From: Irineochytrium annulatum | Taxonomy: Eukaryota; Chytridiomycota; Chytridiomycetes; Chytridiales; Chytridiaceae | Length of the DNA stretch: 36,598 nt | NCBI GenBank assembly: GCA_027600665.1 | Contig: JADGJL010000156.1 | Location: 1 to 36,598 of the forward strand | Direction of reading: 5' to 3' | Part shown: one piece after another, positions 27,301-36,598 of the stretch | Layout of the letters: each line of letters begins with the position of its first letter | How positions within the stretch are numbered: position 1 is the stretch's first letter | The notes under the pieces: generated by a model | Databases searched by the model: none | What the model saw: only the letters and a program-made list of their open reading frames with translations | What the model was told of the DNA's origin: nothing | Position numbers and translations under genes: made by a program

Positions 27301-30300
27301 GATGTACAGTGAGGCGAAGAGGAAGGTCGCAAAAATGCAGGAGGAGTATGGTACGCCAGTTTGATCACTCGATGACGATTTGACGTTAGGCTTTAGATCG
27401 CAACGGGGAATTGAATCTGCTGCATGAGCTGGAAGAAGAGAAAATGAAGTTGGATGCCTTGCATAAGGAGATGTATATCGACCCGAAGCAGCTGACGGAA
27501 TACAACGACAAAAAGGTGATCACAGCGGTTTACCTAATCACGCGTAACATCTCTATAGAAAGTATGGAAGGAATTGGATGGGCGACACTTGTCGATTGAG
27601 AAAGTGGTGAAGCACGTCGTTAACGCTTTGAGCGGCAAAGTGAAAGATATCGGTGGGCTAGACAATGTGGTGGAATCTAACGTTTTTACAAGATAGCAAG
27701 TTGATTCTCGATGTCGAAACGATTTTCATGCAGGAAATTAATATGTTTGGGAGGTGCGAATGATGGCATTTGAAGACGTTATGCTGTGCCCTGACTATAT
27801 TTCTTCAGCGAGCTTCCGATCTACAACTCCCGAGCAGCGCTGGTCGACTTCTGCACGGCCGGAAATACCAGATGCATGCTTATTCTTGCGGAGACAGGCT
27901 CAGGGAAATCCACTTGCTGCCCGCATTTTGTAGCAAACGAGCTGTTCTTCCAAGGTTCCCTTGCTGATTCATTTTCAATCGCAAACACATCTTGCAGGCC
28001 TTCTTTCCTCTCAGAAGCCAATCATCGTCGCCCAGCCGCGCCGCCAAGCGACAACATCCCTCGCCGCTAAACTTGCTGAGACGCGCTCCTCAAACCTGGG
28101 CGACGCCGTCGGCTCTCACATTGGCAAGTCTAAAGCCGTCACGAACAAGTTTCGGACAGTGATCAATTGCACGACATACGGCATCCTCCTGTCGTATGCG
28201 TCAAGGGACCCGGCCTTCCTCAACTATTCGGTTATTATCCTCGACGAGGTGCACGAAGATTCGCCCGATTTGTACTTTCTGTTCTCAATCATCAAAATGG
28301 CCATGAGGAGGAACTCGGAGCTAAGGATGATCCTTATGTCGGCTAAAGTTAACGCCGAGAAGCTGCAAGAATTCTTTGGGGAGTGCGACGTGCTGACGGT
28401 GTGTTTGTGGACTTCTTTACTGAGGCTAAATCACGTTTCAAAGGTTAAGGGGCGTGCATACCCCATTCAAGAACACTTCTTGAACAACTTCAGCAACCAG
28501 CCAGACAAATACATTCAAAATGCGCTTGACGCCGTCGCGGACATCCACGCCAGCACCCCTGTTGAGGGGAATTGCGACATCCTCGGTTCGTGGCCTTTTT
28601 TCTTTCTTGGAATGTTGATCGAGTTGGAAATTTTTTAGTCTTTCTTCCGAAAGTCGCCGATATTGATATAGCGGCCGCAAAATGCCGTGAAGCGGTCAGG
28701 GATAAGCTGGGAGATGAGGCGGCAACTCTTTACGCGTACCCATTATACTCGTCGCTAGACCAGAAATCGAAAGATTTCATATTAAAGAGGTAGGACTCCA
28801 GCTACCCTTTCTGATTCGCTAAGCGCAGTTGGGAAGGTTACCTGTGGATCAATGGCCCGATGATGCTAACGATGGGGACGCCGATAGCGACGATGGCGGA
28901 AACGACGATGATGAAACTCTGGAGCTTAGCCTCGAAAAGCTGGACGTGAACGGCGATGCTGGCGATGCCGATGAAACAGTTAAGATGGACGACGCAGAGG
29001 TTTATGCGAACGAGTTGATGGATGCGACGACGAAGAAGAATGAGGTCAAGGTGCTCACGCAAATGCTCAGCAAGCTTGCGTCGGAGGCGAAGGGCGTTAA
29101 AGAACAGGATAGTGTCGAAGATCGAGGGGCGGAGGATGAGAAGACCGCTGACTTAGTAAAGGCGGAGCCAGGTAATGTTGACGACAAGGTAGCTGGTGAA
29201 GAGGAAGAGGACAGTAGCTCCGAGACAAGCGATCATGCTAACTCGGACGCATCGAGAGTCGAAGGCTATGAAGGTTTGTCGCTCCTCGTTATCGCTACGT
29301 TCTGGCCTAAAGTAATTTTCTCCGCCACAGAAGGGCCCCAGGATAGCCCGGAGTCGGGGAAGGTGGAACTTGTATCAAAAAATGAGATTGCAACAGAGCA
29401 GCCCGCCGACGCGGAATCCGAAACCGCCGCTAATATCACGACGGAGAGTGACAACACAGCAGCGGAGAACGCTGATACCGCGGACACAGACGTCAAGAAG
29501 CCCCTCAGTAAGCGTCAAAGAAAGCTATTGCGCCTCGAGGAGAAAGCGAAGCGTCGTATAGAGCGCGTCGAGCGACGCAGGGCCGAGAAGGAGGCCGCGA
29601 AGGTGGACACAACGCGCCGTGTCATCTTCTGCACGAACGTGGCCGAGACGTCCCTCACATTTCCCCGCATCGGCTACGTGGTCGACTCCGGTCTCCAGTT
29701 TCGTGTACGCCAACAGGCCCAGCTAGGGATCAGGAAAGTCGGGCTCGAGTCGACTTCCGCTGTGTCGGCACTACAACGCAAGGGCCGTGCGGGACGCCTC
29801 GGGCCGGGGGTGTGCTATCGCCTGTTCTCGGCGGAGGATCTTGAGGACTTTGAGGAGCAAACCTTTTCGGACTCGGACCGCCTTGACATGACGATCCTTC
29901 AGATTATCGAAATGCACGACATCCGATCTTTCGAGTGGTTTCACCCTCCTTCTGCCTCGGACCTCGAGTGGACCCTCGAGGTCCTCGTCGGATGCGGCTT
30001 TGCGGACCACGACCACTACGCAAATGTCTACCATATTACGCGGGACGGGGATTTGGCTGTCCAGATGGGGAGGATCGGTTTGCCCGCGCAGGCCATCCAC
30101 TTCCTCCTGGCCTCGCACCGCGCGACGGATGACGAGCTGCTCCGCGCGCAGTGCGTCGTCGTCGCCGCGCTCAACGCGAACGGGCTCAGGGGCCAGCTAG
30201 TGACTCGGAACTTCTCGTACAGGCATGCGGAAAGCATGGCCGGGTCCGACTACGTCGATGAGGACTACTTGATCGCGTGCCCGGAGACTATGGAGACGAT

Positions 30301-31378
30301 ACCCGCGACGGCGAAGCTCGTAAATCTGTACTGGACGTTCGCGTCGCTTCCGAGCAAGTCGGCAAGGAAGAAGTGGTGTGAGGGCGCGAAAGTGCATTAC
30401 CGTCGAATGAAAGACGTAGCGACGGCCGTGAAGGAGATTGCGGATTTCATTAAAAGGCGGGACAGGGACTTTGCCTTTAATGGCGGGGAGTGGTATTTTG
30501 ACGAAGAGACGTGGGTCAAGTTCGATGGAGGGGTTCCGCTGTCGGAGGAGAGGGAGCTGGAGCTGTCGGCGGCGGAAATGGCGACTCTAGCGGAGTATAG
30601 TGAGTTGATGAGGCAGGCGGATGAGGATGCGGCGAAGAGGGATAACGAGGTGGAGGAGGACGAGGATGCGAACGACGTTGGGCTTGAGGAGACGGTGGTG
30701 GCCGGCGAGGTCATTCGCTCCGTGACGGACGGTGATCAGCTTGTCGTTGACGGCGTGGCGACTCCTAGTACCGCCGGCGTCCCCGCGGTTGACGGCAAAG
30801 ATTTCGCCGCGCGCATTGATGACGCGCCGCCCTCGACACCCAACTCGGTCCCGTCTAGCCTGACTCCCGGCCAAGTGCCCGCCATCCTTCAGCGCTCCGC
30901 CACCGCAGAGGACTCCAACGCCACCCTTGCGCGCGAGATCGCCTCCGGTTTCACCTCCACCACCCGCTCGACCGCGAAACCTTACCGCGACGTCCTCGCG
31001 GAATCTCTCCGCACGATCGCCTTCATCTCCGAGCACCTCGCTATCTCCTTCCATACCAACGTCGGCCTCGCCGACGGCTCCTCCCTCGCCTACGGCGGCT
31101 CATTAGGACCCGACGCGGGGACGCTCGTCCCGGAAAGCGAGATGCCTTTCGGCGTCACAGGCGCTTGCGTGGCCAATGTCGATAGGAACGAGGAGAAGAA
31201 CTTTGACGGGGTTGGGAGGGGTCTGTGCATGTTTATGTGCGCGACAGAGTTTAGGGAGACGGTTTATGCGAGTCAGCTGGATTGCTTACCGTATGGCATA
31301 GTGGAGGTGTTGCCGGAAAGTAGGAGGAACTTTTTACAGGCTTTGTTGCATAGCAGGGGTTTAGACGATATGTATTAG
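24396..31378 (+). CDS. RNA-dependent RNA polymerase fused to a DEAH/RHA-type helicase
   Basis: Thirteen exons encode 2107 aa: 24396-24965, 25008-25185, 25275-25707, 25756-27350, 27397-27515, 27559-27652, 27693-27753, 27809-27954, 27998-28398, 28444-28585, 28639-28789, 28888-29273, 29331-31378. Residues 1-180 are disordered. The RdRP domain (to about 900) shows LLTYSTGHLATRRCVFAP, FTDGCGRIS (from 295), FSKPQTSGILNSQ and the catalytic DLDGD (Asp628/630/632), as in QDE-1/RDR enzymes. A predicted coiled coil then leads to a DEAH helicase: motif I ETGSGKST (1045-1052), motif II DEVH (1148-1151), motif III SAK, motif V TNVAETS (from 1527), motif VI QRKGRAGR (1574-1581), and ratchet and OB-like ends. 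About 210 acidic/charged residues interrupt the second RecA domain. Likely role: making dsRNA for silencing, with a built-in remodelling motor. Every junction keeps frame, so one polypeptide is the simplest reading. Confidence 0.87.
28790..28887 (+). other. Intron with two competing acceptors in the helicase part
   Basis: The donor is AG|GTAGGA. The nearest acceptor (cgcag ending 28828) would shift the frame and reach a stop soon after. The acceptor ending 28887 (gatag) keeps the frame and has a TGCTAAC branch-point sequence about 15 bases upstream. I used the second. Use of the first would truncate the helicase within its second RecA domain. Confidence 0.6.
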
Positions 31379-31826
31379 TGTGTTGATATTTCTGCGTCGT
31401 AGTCTTCTCAACGCATGGCGTTTTTCTTTCGGCCATTCTGTTGATTTTGAATTTTTCTCAGCTCTCCACCAAATCCCACTGCTACATGTTTCATATTTCT
31501 AGTGGATTTCTCATACCCGTGGCTGCAATTAGTGAATATCCCTTAAAATGATGACATAGGATGTATCTTTAATTAGAAAGATATATAGAACGCAAGCGAA
31601 CGGGCACGACGATGCCACATCAGATTGTCACAATAAAGACGTAAATTACTGAATCAGGAATGGGTGGCGGCGGCAAATGAAAGGGATGAGATGAAAGTTG
31701 ACAGTGTGATTTAGACCGCCAATGAAGAAAAGGGGAGGCTAGCGCGTTGGATAAATTTGCTCTAAAACTCTTGCAGCTCAGAGTCACGCCATAGGAGAGT
31801 TTTTGTGGCGGGAAAGCTATTGAAAT
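31379..31826. other. Convergent intergenic region, RdRP-helicase and cytochrome b5
   Basis: AT-rich, with no gene seen. It contains a perfect 7-bp inverted repeat (TATCTTT, six-base loop, AAAGATA) at 31564-31583, which may lie in the 3' untranslated region of one of the converging genes. Confidence 0.5.
31564..31583. repeat. Perfect 7-bp inverted repeat between convergent genes
   Basis: TATCTTT (31564-31570) and AAAGATA (31577-31583) flank AATTAG. The hairpin is AU-rich and modest in strength. It lies between two converging stop codons. Confidence 0.6.
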
Positions 31827-32709
31827 TAAGCCTTCTGCTCCAAGACCTTGTAGGCAATGAAGGCGATAGCACCGACAACGGGAATGAGACCGAACAGGAT
31901 GCTAGTTTGAGCAAGAAAGGTTAGTTCAGTAGATCGCGAAGGAGGCCTTCCCATCGTCATCCGATCATTCCCCACACACACTAACACTTTTCACATCCCG
32001 GACTATAATTACTTCACCCTAATAAGAAATACTCACGAAGTAACGTTCGTCTGGGACGCCTTCCTGCCCTCGGAAGAAGTGCTCGTAGCGGGCGCGACCT
32101 TGTTCGCAGCCTTCGGGGGCGGCTTGCTCTTGTCGCTCAAGTCCGCGACAAAAAAGGTCTTAAGGAGATCTCTCGCGTCGTCAGAGTGGCCGATCTCCTC
32201 GAAGGCCTCCGTCGCGTCCGTGCCTTCAAAAGCCAAAGAAACAAAACAAGATTGTTAAAAGATTGACACTGAAATCATGGGCGAGCGCAAAAGTGAAGTG
32301 CAAAAAACGTAACGCACCGGCCTGCTCGAGCAAGACCTCCTCACCACCCGGGTGCTCGTCGAGGAAGCGGGTGATGTCGTAGACCTTGCCCTCGATCACC
32401 ATCCCTGTCGTAAGAATGCAGATTGGTAAGCGAACGAAATAAAAGCGATAATCAAGCAGCAAGCAAGACACAAGAACTCACAGCAATCGTCCCGGGTGTT
32501 GTGGGAGGCAACATCCGTCCTGTGAACGACGATCAAAGTCAGATCTTGGATCGCGCCATGACGGAACCCGAGCTTCCCGCAGCAACACCGTCCACCCACG
32601 AGCGCGGTGCAAACCCGCCCAGCAACCTCCGGTTCCAAAATCGCCAGCTCTCCCTCCTCGATCATCACATCCGCGTCGTAACGCACCAGGAAACAACGGT
32701 CGAGGTCAT
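31827..32709 (-). CDS. Cytochrome b5, tail-anchored (ER electron carrier)
   Basis: Five exons (minus), 32709-32687, 32519-32482, 32404-32318, 32223-32037 and 31902-31827, give 136 aa, the usual length. The heme-binding fold shows [27 protein letters not shown] and [16 protein letters not shown]. The axial heme ligands are His38 and His62, 24 residues apart as in animal cytochrome b5. A Lys/Pro/Ser linker leads to a single C-terminal membrane helix ([19 protein letters not shown]) and a short KA end, a tail-anchored layout for the ER or outer mitochondrial membrane. It passes electrons to desaturases, hydroxylases and P450s. The first exon (MTSTVVSW) is the least certain; it is chosen because it restores the VxSWxxVAxHNT pattern in phase. 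Confidence 0.9.
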
Positions 32710-33364
32710 CTTGCAGGTTAAGGAAGAAACGGGGGGGTATGCGGGAGGTCGTGGTGCTCCACACAAAAAATGGGACGATGTGGACTATGACGTACGAACG
32801 TCAATAGCCGGGTCAAGCATTACCCGGGAATAGGAGAATAGGGGCTGCCTGCGATGGTCCGATTGCCGCGAGAGCGCGGAGTGGACGGGCGTAGAGGGCG
32901 TCAGGTTTAACTGTTGGCGTCGAAGATATTACCAAGCTTCGCGTAGCTCACCACATTAGTGATGACGTTGCTCCTGTGAATTCTCTTCGGTGCCGTGGGA
33001 GAGGGTGAAAAAGGATGTATTGCCATGGGATGTCTCGTTGTCTTGCGTCCATAGAAATGGCTTCCTAACGCCAAGTCCCCAATGAAGTAGTTGCGACATT
33101 TTAAGTCATCCTCCGCTTGCTCCATCGTCTCAATACGCTGATGGATGACATAGGACAATAGATCTCAACGTGCTGCCTGCTCCGCACGGCTAATCTTTAA
33201 GGTCTGTGCTGAAGTAATGTGCATACACAAAGAAGTAAATGCGGAGCCATGTTACGTAGGAGGCAGCATCATTTATTAATGAATTGTTACTATATAATCA
33301 ATACTAGATAATCAATAAGGGAGATATGCCACAATCTACTAACTCCTCAAATAATCATGTATTT
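32710..33364. other. Intergenic, 5' of cytochrome b5 and 3' of F-box/LRR gene
   Basis: No supported gene. An 83-codon minus frame (32907-33158) lacks recognisable features. The right half is AT-rich, with a direct repeat ATAATCAATA at 33294-33303 and 33308-33317, close to the stop codon of the next gene. Confidence 0.5.
33294..33317. repeat. 10-bp direct repeat ATAATCAATA
   Basis: Two identical copies are separated by four bases in an AT-rich stretch just past the F-box/LRR stop codon. It is probably low-complexity 3' sequence. Confidence 0.6.
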
Positions 33365-34942
33365 TTATTTCAATGTGTTTGCATATACCACATTGTTAAG
33401 CTGTTCCCTCATGTCCTCAAGCTTGTCGGCTGTGAATTGGCTTCTCCCGCCTGCTAACTCAAAGCGGCACTGTCTCATGAAGTCATTGTCATCTGCAAGT
33501 GTAACATCCACGCACGCTAGCATTGGGGTCGTTGTCGCATCTATGATTGTCTCAAATAGGATCTGTGGCGACATCTGGATACCTTCTTGGCGATAGCACT
33601 GTAAGTTAACGTTTCTTAGGTGAAATGTAACATCCTCCATAATTGGCATTCCTGCTGACAAAATTTCATCCCAGTCCAAAATTAATACGCAAGCAGCAGA
33701 CGATCTCGTAATGTTTAAGGACAAGGATATAGTTTGAAGATTTTTCAGTCGCAGGGGAAGTGAGACTGTTTTTGTTGTGCTGGTGACTTCCGACATGCTG
33801 ATTGAAAGCTCCCGCAAGCTCGTCATATTGCTGATAACACTCATCAGTGAGGCAATGACACTTAGTTGTGCGTCCTCAGAGCAGATGTTTAAAATGACAA
33901 TTCTGGGCATAGTCTCCAGCCAGGTCACTTCCATTTCAGACTTTGCAACGCCTATGTTAATTTCCAGGAACTTGAGCTGATGGAGGTCCGTAAATTGCAG
34001 CATTTTGAGGTCCTCCATTTCAGCAACTTCGAGTGACAAATCCACGAGACAGGATTTGCAAGAGTTGAGAAGTTTTGCAATAAACCGAAGGGATTCCTCA
34101 TGAATACCCGCAGTGCTAAGGTATGTGAGGTAGGCCACAGATTTCACAATTTGCGCAGTCATCTGCGGGGAGAAGCTCATTGGGAAGGTATTCTTATCCT
34201 CAAAAGTCGTAAGGATGCGCAGATTTCTCCCCTGCGCAATAAGATGTTCACCCATAGCCATTGCATCGGCAGCACCGTGCAACTCGGCATATTGAATGGC
34301 ACTAGTGTTTTTGCCTTTTGCTTTCAAAATGTCTAAAAATGCCGCCAAATCTCCGTCCATTGCCTCATCATCAAAAACATGCTCAAGTGCCAAAGATTTG
34401 ACGTTGCAGCCAAGCCCAAGTAAGACACGACCATTCAGACGGGATGAAGGAGAGATTAATAGGTGGTAAGGGCGCTGTCCAGGAAGGCTGAGACGATTGG
34501 CGAGGGCCTGAGCCCACTCAGCACCTGCCATTGGCGCGCCAACGAGGTCCAATTTCTTCAGCCATGGCAGGAGGCGATCCGGTGGCACGCAGACAGGGTC
34601 ACAGATGTCCCGACATTCAAACCAGCGGACTGATCCAAGATACAGCTCATATCTCCTCTCTTTGCTGCTGACAGGCAGACCGTCATTCCTGGAGGAAGGC
34701 GGAACATGCTTGAGGACATGGTCAAGCAGAAATTTGCAACCATCCCAGTCGACATGGTCCCACGTGACAGGGAAGAAGCGATCGGATGACCATAAACGCT
34801 CCACTGCAAATTTGAAGTACTGGCTTGAAACGAAGAGGCAGCTGTGCAGGGCATAGCGATGCGCGCGACGGGCGGGTTCCAGCTGGCGGAAAATGTTCAT
34901 CTTGATTTCCAGGACGATCCTGGCATCGTCAAACACGGACAT
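33365..34942 (-). CDS. F-box/LRR-like protein, intronless
   Basis: A single uninterrupted exon of 525 aa starts with a true ATG (MSVFDDARIVLEIKMNIF). The N-terminus has an F-box-like pattern: a hydrophobic helix, then ALHSCLFVSSQYFKFAVERLW, the usual C..VS..F...A...LW signature. The remainder has irregular leucine-rich repeats (LRILTTFED, LTYLSTAGI, LVDLSLEV, LKFLEINIG, LRELSISMS, LQTISLSLN), typical of F-box substrate receptors in SCF ligases. Unlike its neighbours it has no introns, and its base composition looks visibly less GC-rich. This fits a family that spreads by retroposition or evolves fast, though composition alone does not prove transfer. The substrate is unknown. Confidence 0.8.
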   Translation of the reverse strand: MSVFDDARIVLEIKMNIFRQLEPARRAHRYALHSCLFVSSQYFKFAVERLWSSDRFFPVTWDHVDWDGCKFLLDHVLKHVPPSSRNDGLPVSSKERRYELYLGSVRWFECRDICDPVCVPPDRLLPWLKKLDLVGAPMAGAEWAQALANRLSLPGQRPYHLLISPSSRLNGRVLLGLGCNVKSLALEHVFDDEAMDGDLAAFLDILKAKGKNTSAIQYAELHGAADAMAMGEHLIAQGRNLRILTTFEDKNTFPMSFSPQMTAQIVKSVAYLTYLSTAGIHEESLRFIAKLLNSCKSCLVDLSLEVAEMEDLKMLQFTDLHQLKFLEINIGVAKSEMEVTWLETMPRIVILNICSEDAQLSVIASLMSVISNMTSLRELSISMSEVTSTTKTVSLPLRLKNLQTISLSLNITRSSAACVLILDWDEILSAGMPIMEDVTFHLRNVNLQCYRQEGIQMSPQILFETIIDATTTPMLACVDVTLADDNDFMRQCRFELAGGRSQFTADKLEDMREQLNNVVYANTLK

Positions 34943-35931
34943 GCGGTCGGGGTGCGTGCACCGTGCACAGATGACCCTGCTTGAAGGGCATGGTCAGTTT
35001 TGGGAAGAGTAAGTTAATCGCCCATTACCGGATGGCAGAGTGGTTGCGGCTTGTGCGATGATGAAAGCAAGGCCGATTTGACAAACCAGGCATCCATCGC
35101 GAATGTGGCAACGCCTCGCCTGCCCGGACCCGACGCGTTGTCGAAAATCCGCCTGGATGACCACCTAAAATTCGTCCTCTGGACGAGTCGTCGAAGCCGA
35201 CTTGGACGCCGCCTAACGACTGCCAGCGTGTACGCGTCTCCTTGGCGCAACGCCGAAGCGCTGTTTCCTCGTCACAGAAATCACGGCCGCCAGTGCGAAA
35301 GTCGGAAAGGAGATATGAGCAGGAATTAAATTTCTGGCAGCGAGAGAGAGGGCGACGGGTTGGGGGCGCGGGTTGGGGCGGAGGGGTTGGTCGCTGCAAC
35401 TCGCCAATAGAGAGATTTCTAGTGTACTTCGTGATCGATGACAGAATGATCTATCTCCTATCTCAGGAAGTCGATATGTGAGGACGATGACGCGGTGGGA
35501 TAACAAGATTGGGGCATCGCGGTGGCAATGCGCTGCGGGCGGAACAGCGAATCGGGACTTCACGGCTCGTCGTTAGTGATAGCAGCATTCGCTCTGTAGA
35601 AGATCGAACGAAGGAAGCGCTCAAGGTCGTGAGGAGTCAGTGTGCTTGCTGTGCCATGTCCATGAAAATCACTTGTGCATCATTTACAACACGCGCCGGG
35701 ATCTGGTGCGCTCGCCTGTCGAGGGCCTCGCCCCCGGCCCTGCGAGAGTTCCAATCACCAATCTCCCCACCGGACGGCCATTCATTGCGACGGACGGAGA
35801 CCGGCCGGCGAAGCAGCCCGACAACCTCACTGCCGGGACGCCGGCCGCCAACCGCGTAGAACGCCTAACAGCCAGCCCGAGGACGTTCGGGCGCCACGCC
35901 AACGCGTCCTCCCGGTGGCGCAGCACACGAC
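34943..35931. other. Divergent intergenic region between F-box/LRR gene and right-edge gene
   Basis: No convincing gene. Several overlapping open frames of 70-125 codons occur on both strands, as expected in GC-rich DNA. One plus frame (35640-35951, rich in Pro/Arg/Thr) ends inside the next gene and might be an upstream exon. I found no splice pair that joins it well. Confidence 0.4.
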
Positions 35932-36598
35932 ATGGCGCTACCTCACCTTAAGAGCCCGAAGACGGGCCTGGAGTCGTTCGGCAGCCTCCGACGCGTCAGC
36001 GTGCACTCGGCTGAATCTGCGGAGCTATTCCAGCGGTCCTCGGTTGCGTACCAGCAGCAGCAGCAGCAGCAGGCCGGCGTAGCGGGGTCGGAGGTGAAGA
36101 AGGACTCGTTCGCGTCCCTTGGCGCTGGCTCGTCCTCAGCCAACAGCCTCCGGCGCTTCTCGGCCTCCGGCGACGTGTCCAAACCCATTAACAGCACCAA
36201 CTCGGTCTCTTCCGCCCGGGGAGATCGGGAGTACATCGCCGAGCCCTCCAACTCAAACAACTCCGTTTCCAACAACAGCAACAACCTCAACGCGACCCCG
36301 GGCCTCAAATCCATTCACAGCCCGGGCGCGTCCAGCAATTCGTTGCGATCCCACTATATGCACCGCGGCAGCACCTCTACCGACCTTAGCGGGAACAGCG
36401 GGAGCGCGGGCAGCTCCCACGCGTCAATGCACGGCGGGAGCGCGGGACGGTCACGGCGGGACTCGACGTCGCTGCACGGCGCGCCGGCATTACCTGGGGC
36501 TACAACATTGCGGGATAAGGGATTGTGGAGGGCGGGCGGATCGGGGGAGCTCTTCCCGAGCGATGGCGGCAGTTCGGGGATGCTGAATGACCCGGGCG
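35932..36598 (+). CDS. Ser/Asn/Gly-rich low-complexity protein, cut by right edge
   Basis: From ATG at 35932 the frame is open for 222 codons to the end of the window, and it is closed by a stop at 35857-35859 upstream. The sequence is mostly disordered: Ser/Asn/Gly-rich, with a seven-Gln run (residues 41-47) and repeated basic-Ser sites (LRRVSV, LRRFSA, SRRDST) that match the RRxS pattern favoured by protein kinase A-type enzymes. There is no folded domain in the visible part, so the protein cannot be named. Such N-terminal regions are common in fungal signalling proteins, transcription factors and RNA-binding proteins. The start is the first ATG after the upstream stop; an earlier exon is possible. 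Confidence 0.6.
   Translation, partial: MALPHLKSPKTGLESFGSLRRVSVHSAESAELFQRSSVAYQQQQQQQAGVAGSEVKKDSFASLGAGSSSANSLRRFSASGDVSKPINSTNSVSSARGDREYIAEPSNSNNSVSNNSNNLNATPGLKSIHSPGASSNSLRSHYMHRGSTSTDLSGNSGSAGSSHASMHGGSAGRSRRDSTSLHGAPALPGATTLRDKGLWRAGGSGELFPSDGGSSGMLNDPG
36052..36072 (+). repeat. (CAG)7 trinucleotide repeat coding for Gln
   Basis: Seven uninterrupted CAG codons are in frame in the right-edge gene, giving a polyglutamine tract. Pure CAG without CAA is prone to length change. Confidence 0.9.

Noticed and set aside
27397..31378. The helicase as a separate downstream gene with its own start
   Set aside because: ATG codons exist in 27397-27515, but the preceding exon continues in phase through a canonical intron, the coiled-coil character runs across the junction, and only about 80 bases would separate two genes.
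35030..35080. tRNA A-box-like ggatggcagagtggttgcgg on the plus strand
   Set aside because: No B-box (GGTTCGAxxCC) or cloverleaf follows within 100 bases.
35640..35951. Pro/Arg/Thr-rich frame as a first exon of the right-edge gene
   Set aside because: No GT..AG pair of reasonable length joins it in phase to the frame starting at 35932.

Overview
The window is eukaryotic nuclear DNA, most likely from a fungus. Most genes are broken by short GT-AG introns of about 30-100 nt, often with a CTAAC-like branch point just before the acceptor. The P4-ATPase, USP7/Ubp15, GH26-type glycosidase, cytochrome b5, F-box and BTB proteins read as fungal families. GC is high, with several AT-rich intergenic stretches. 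An early-diverging (chytrid-like) fungus would fit, but this is an impression and not a demonstrated placement. Exon boundaries below were built by hand from reading frame, splice signals and family knowledge.

Layout from left to right: (1) a partial unknown acidic/coiled-coil gene, minus, cut by the left edge; (2) a BTB/POZ gene, minus, with an apparent frameshift; (3) a secreted, probably GPI-anchored GH26-like glycosidase, plus, whose introns carry GCGAAGC-type mini-hairpins; (4) a three-exon F-box gene, plus; (5) an Eis-like GNAT/SCP2 acetyltransferase, minus; (6) a seven-exon P4-ATPase (Dnf-like flippase), minus; (7) an 18-exon USP7/Ubp15 deubiquitinase, plus, with one GC-AG intron; (8) a second F-box gene, minus, paralogous to gene 4 with the same intron positions and phases; (9) a 13-exon gene, plus, encoding about 2107 aa, in which a cellular (QDE-1/RDR-type) RNA-dependent RNA polymerase is followed in the same frame by a complete DEAH/RHA-type helicase; (10) a five-exon tail-anchored cytochrome b5, minus; (11) an intronless F-box/LRR-like gene, minus; (12) the 5' part of a Ser/Asn-rich protein gene, plus, cut by the right edge.

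The stand-out locus is gene 9. Cellular RdRPs make dsRNA for RNA silencing and usually recruit a helicase as a separate partner. Here polymerase and helicase appear to be one polypeptide joined by a predicted coiled-coil linker, with a further acidic insert of about 210 residues inside the second RecA domain. No Argonaute or Dicer gene lies in the window. The other genes are mostly housekeeping (lipid flipping, deubiquitination, ER electron transfer) or members of families that expand in lineages (F-box, BTB). I see no operon-like functional cluster.
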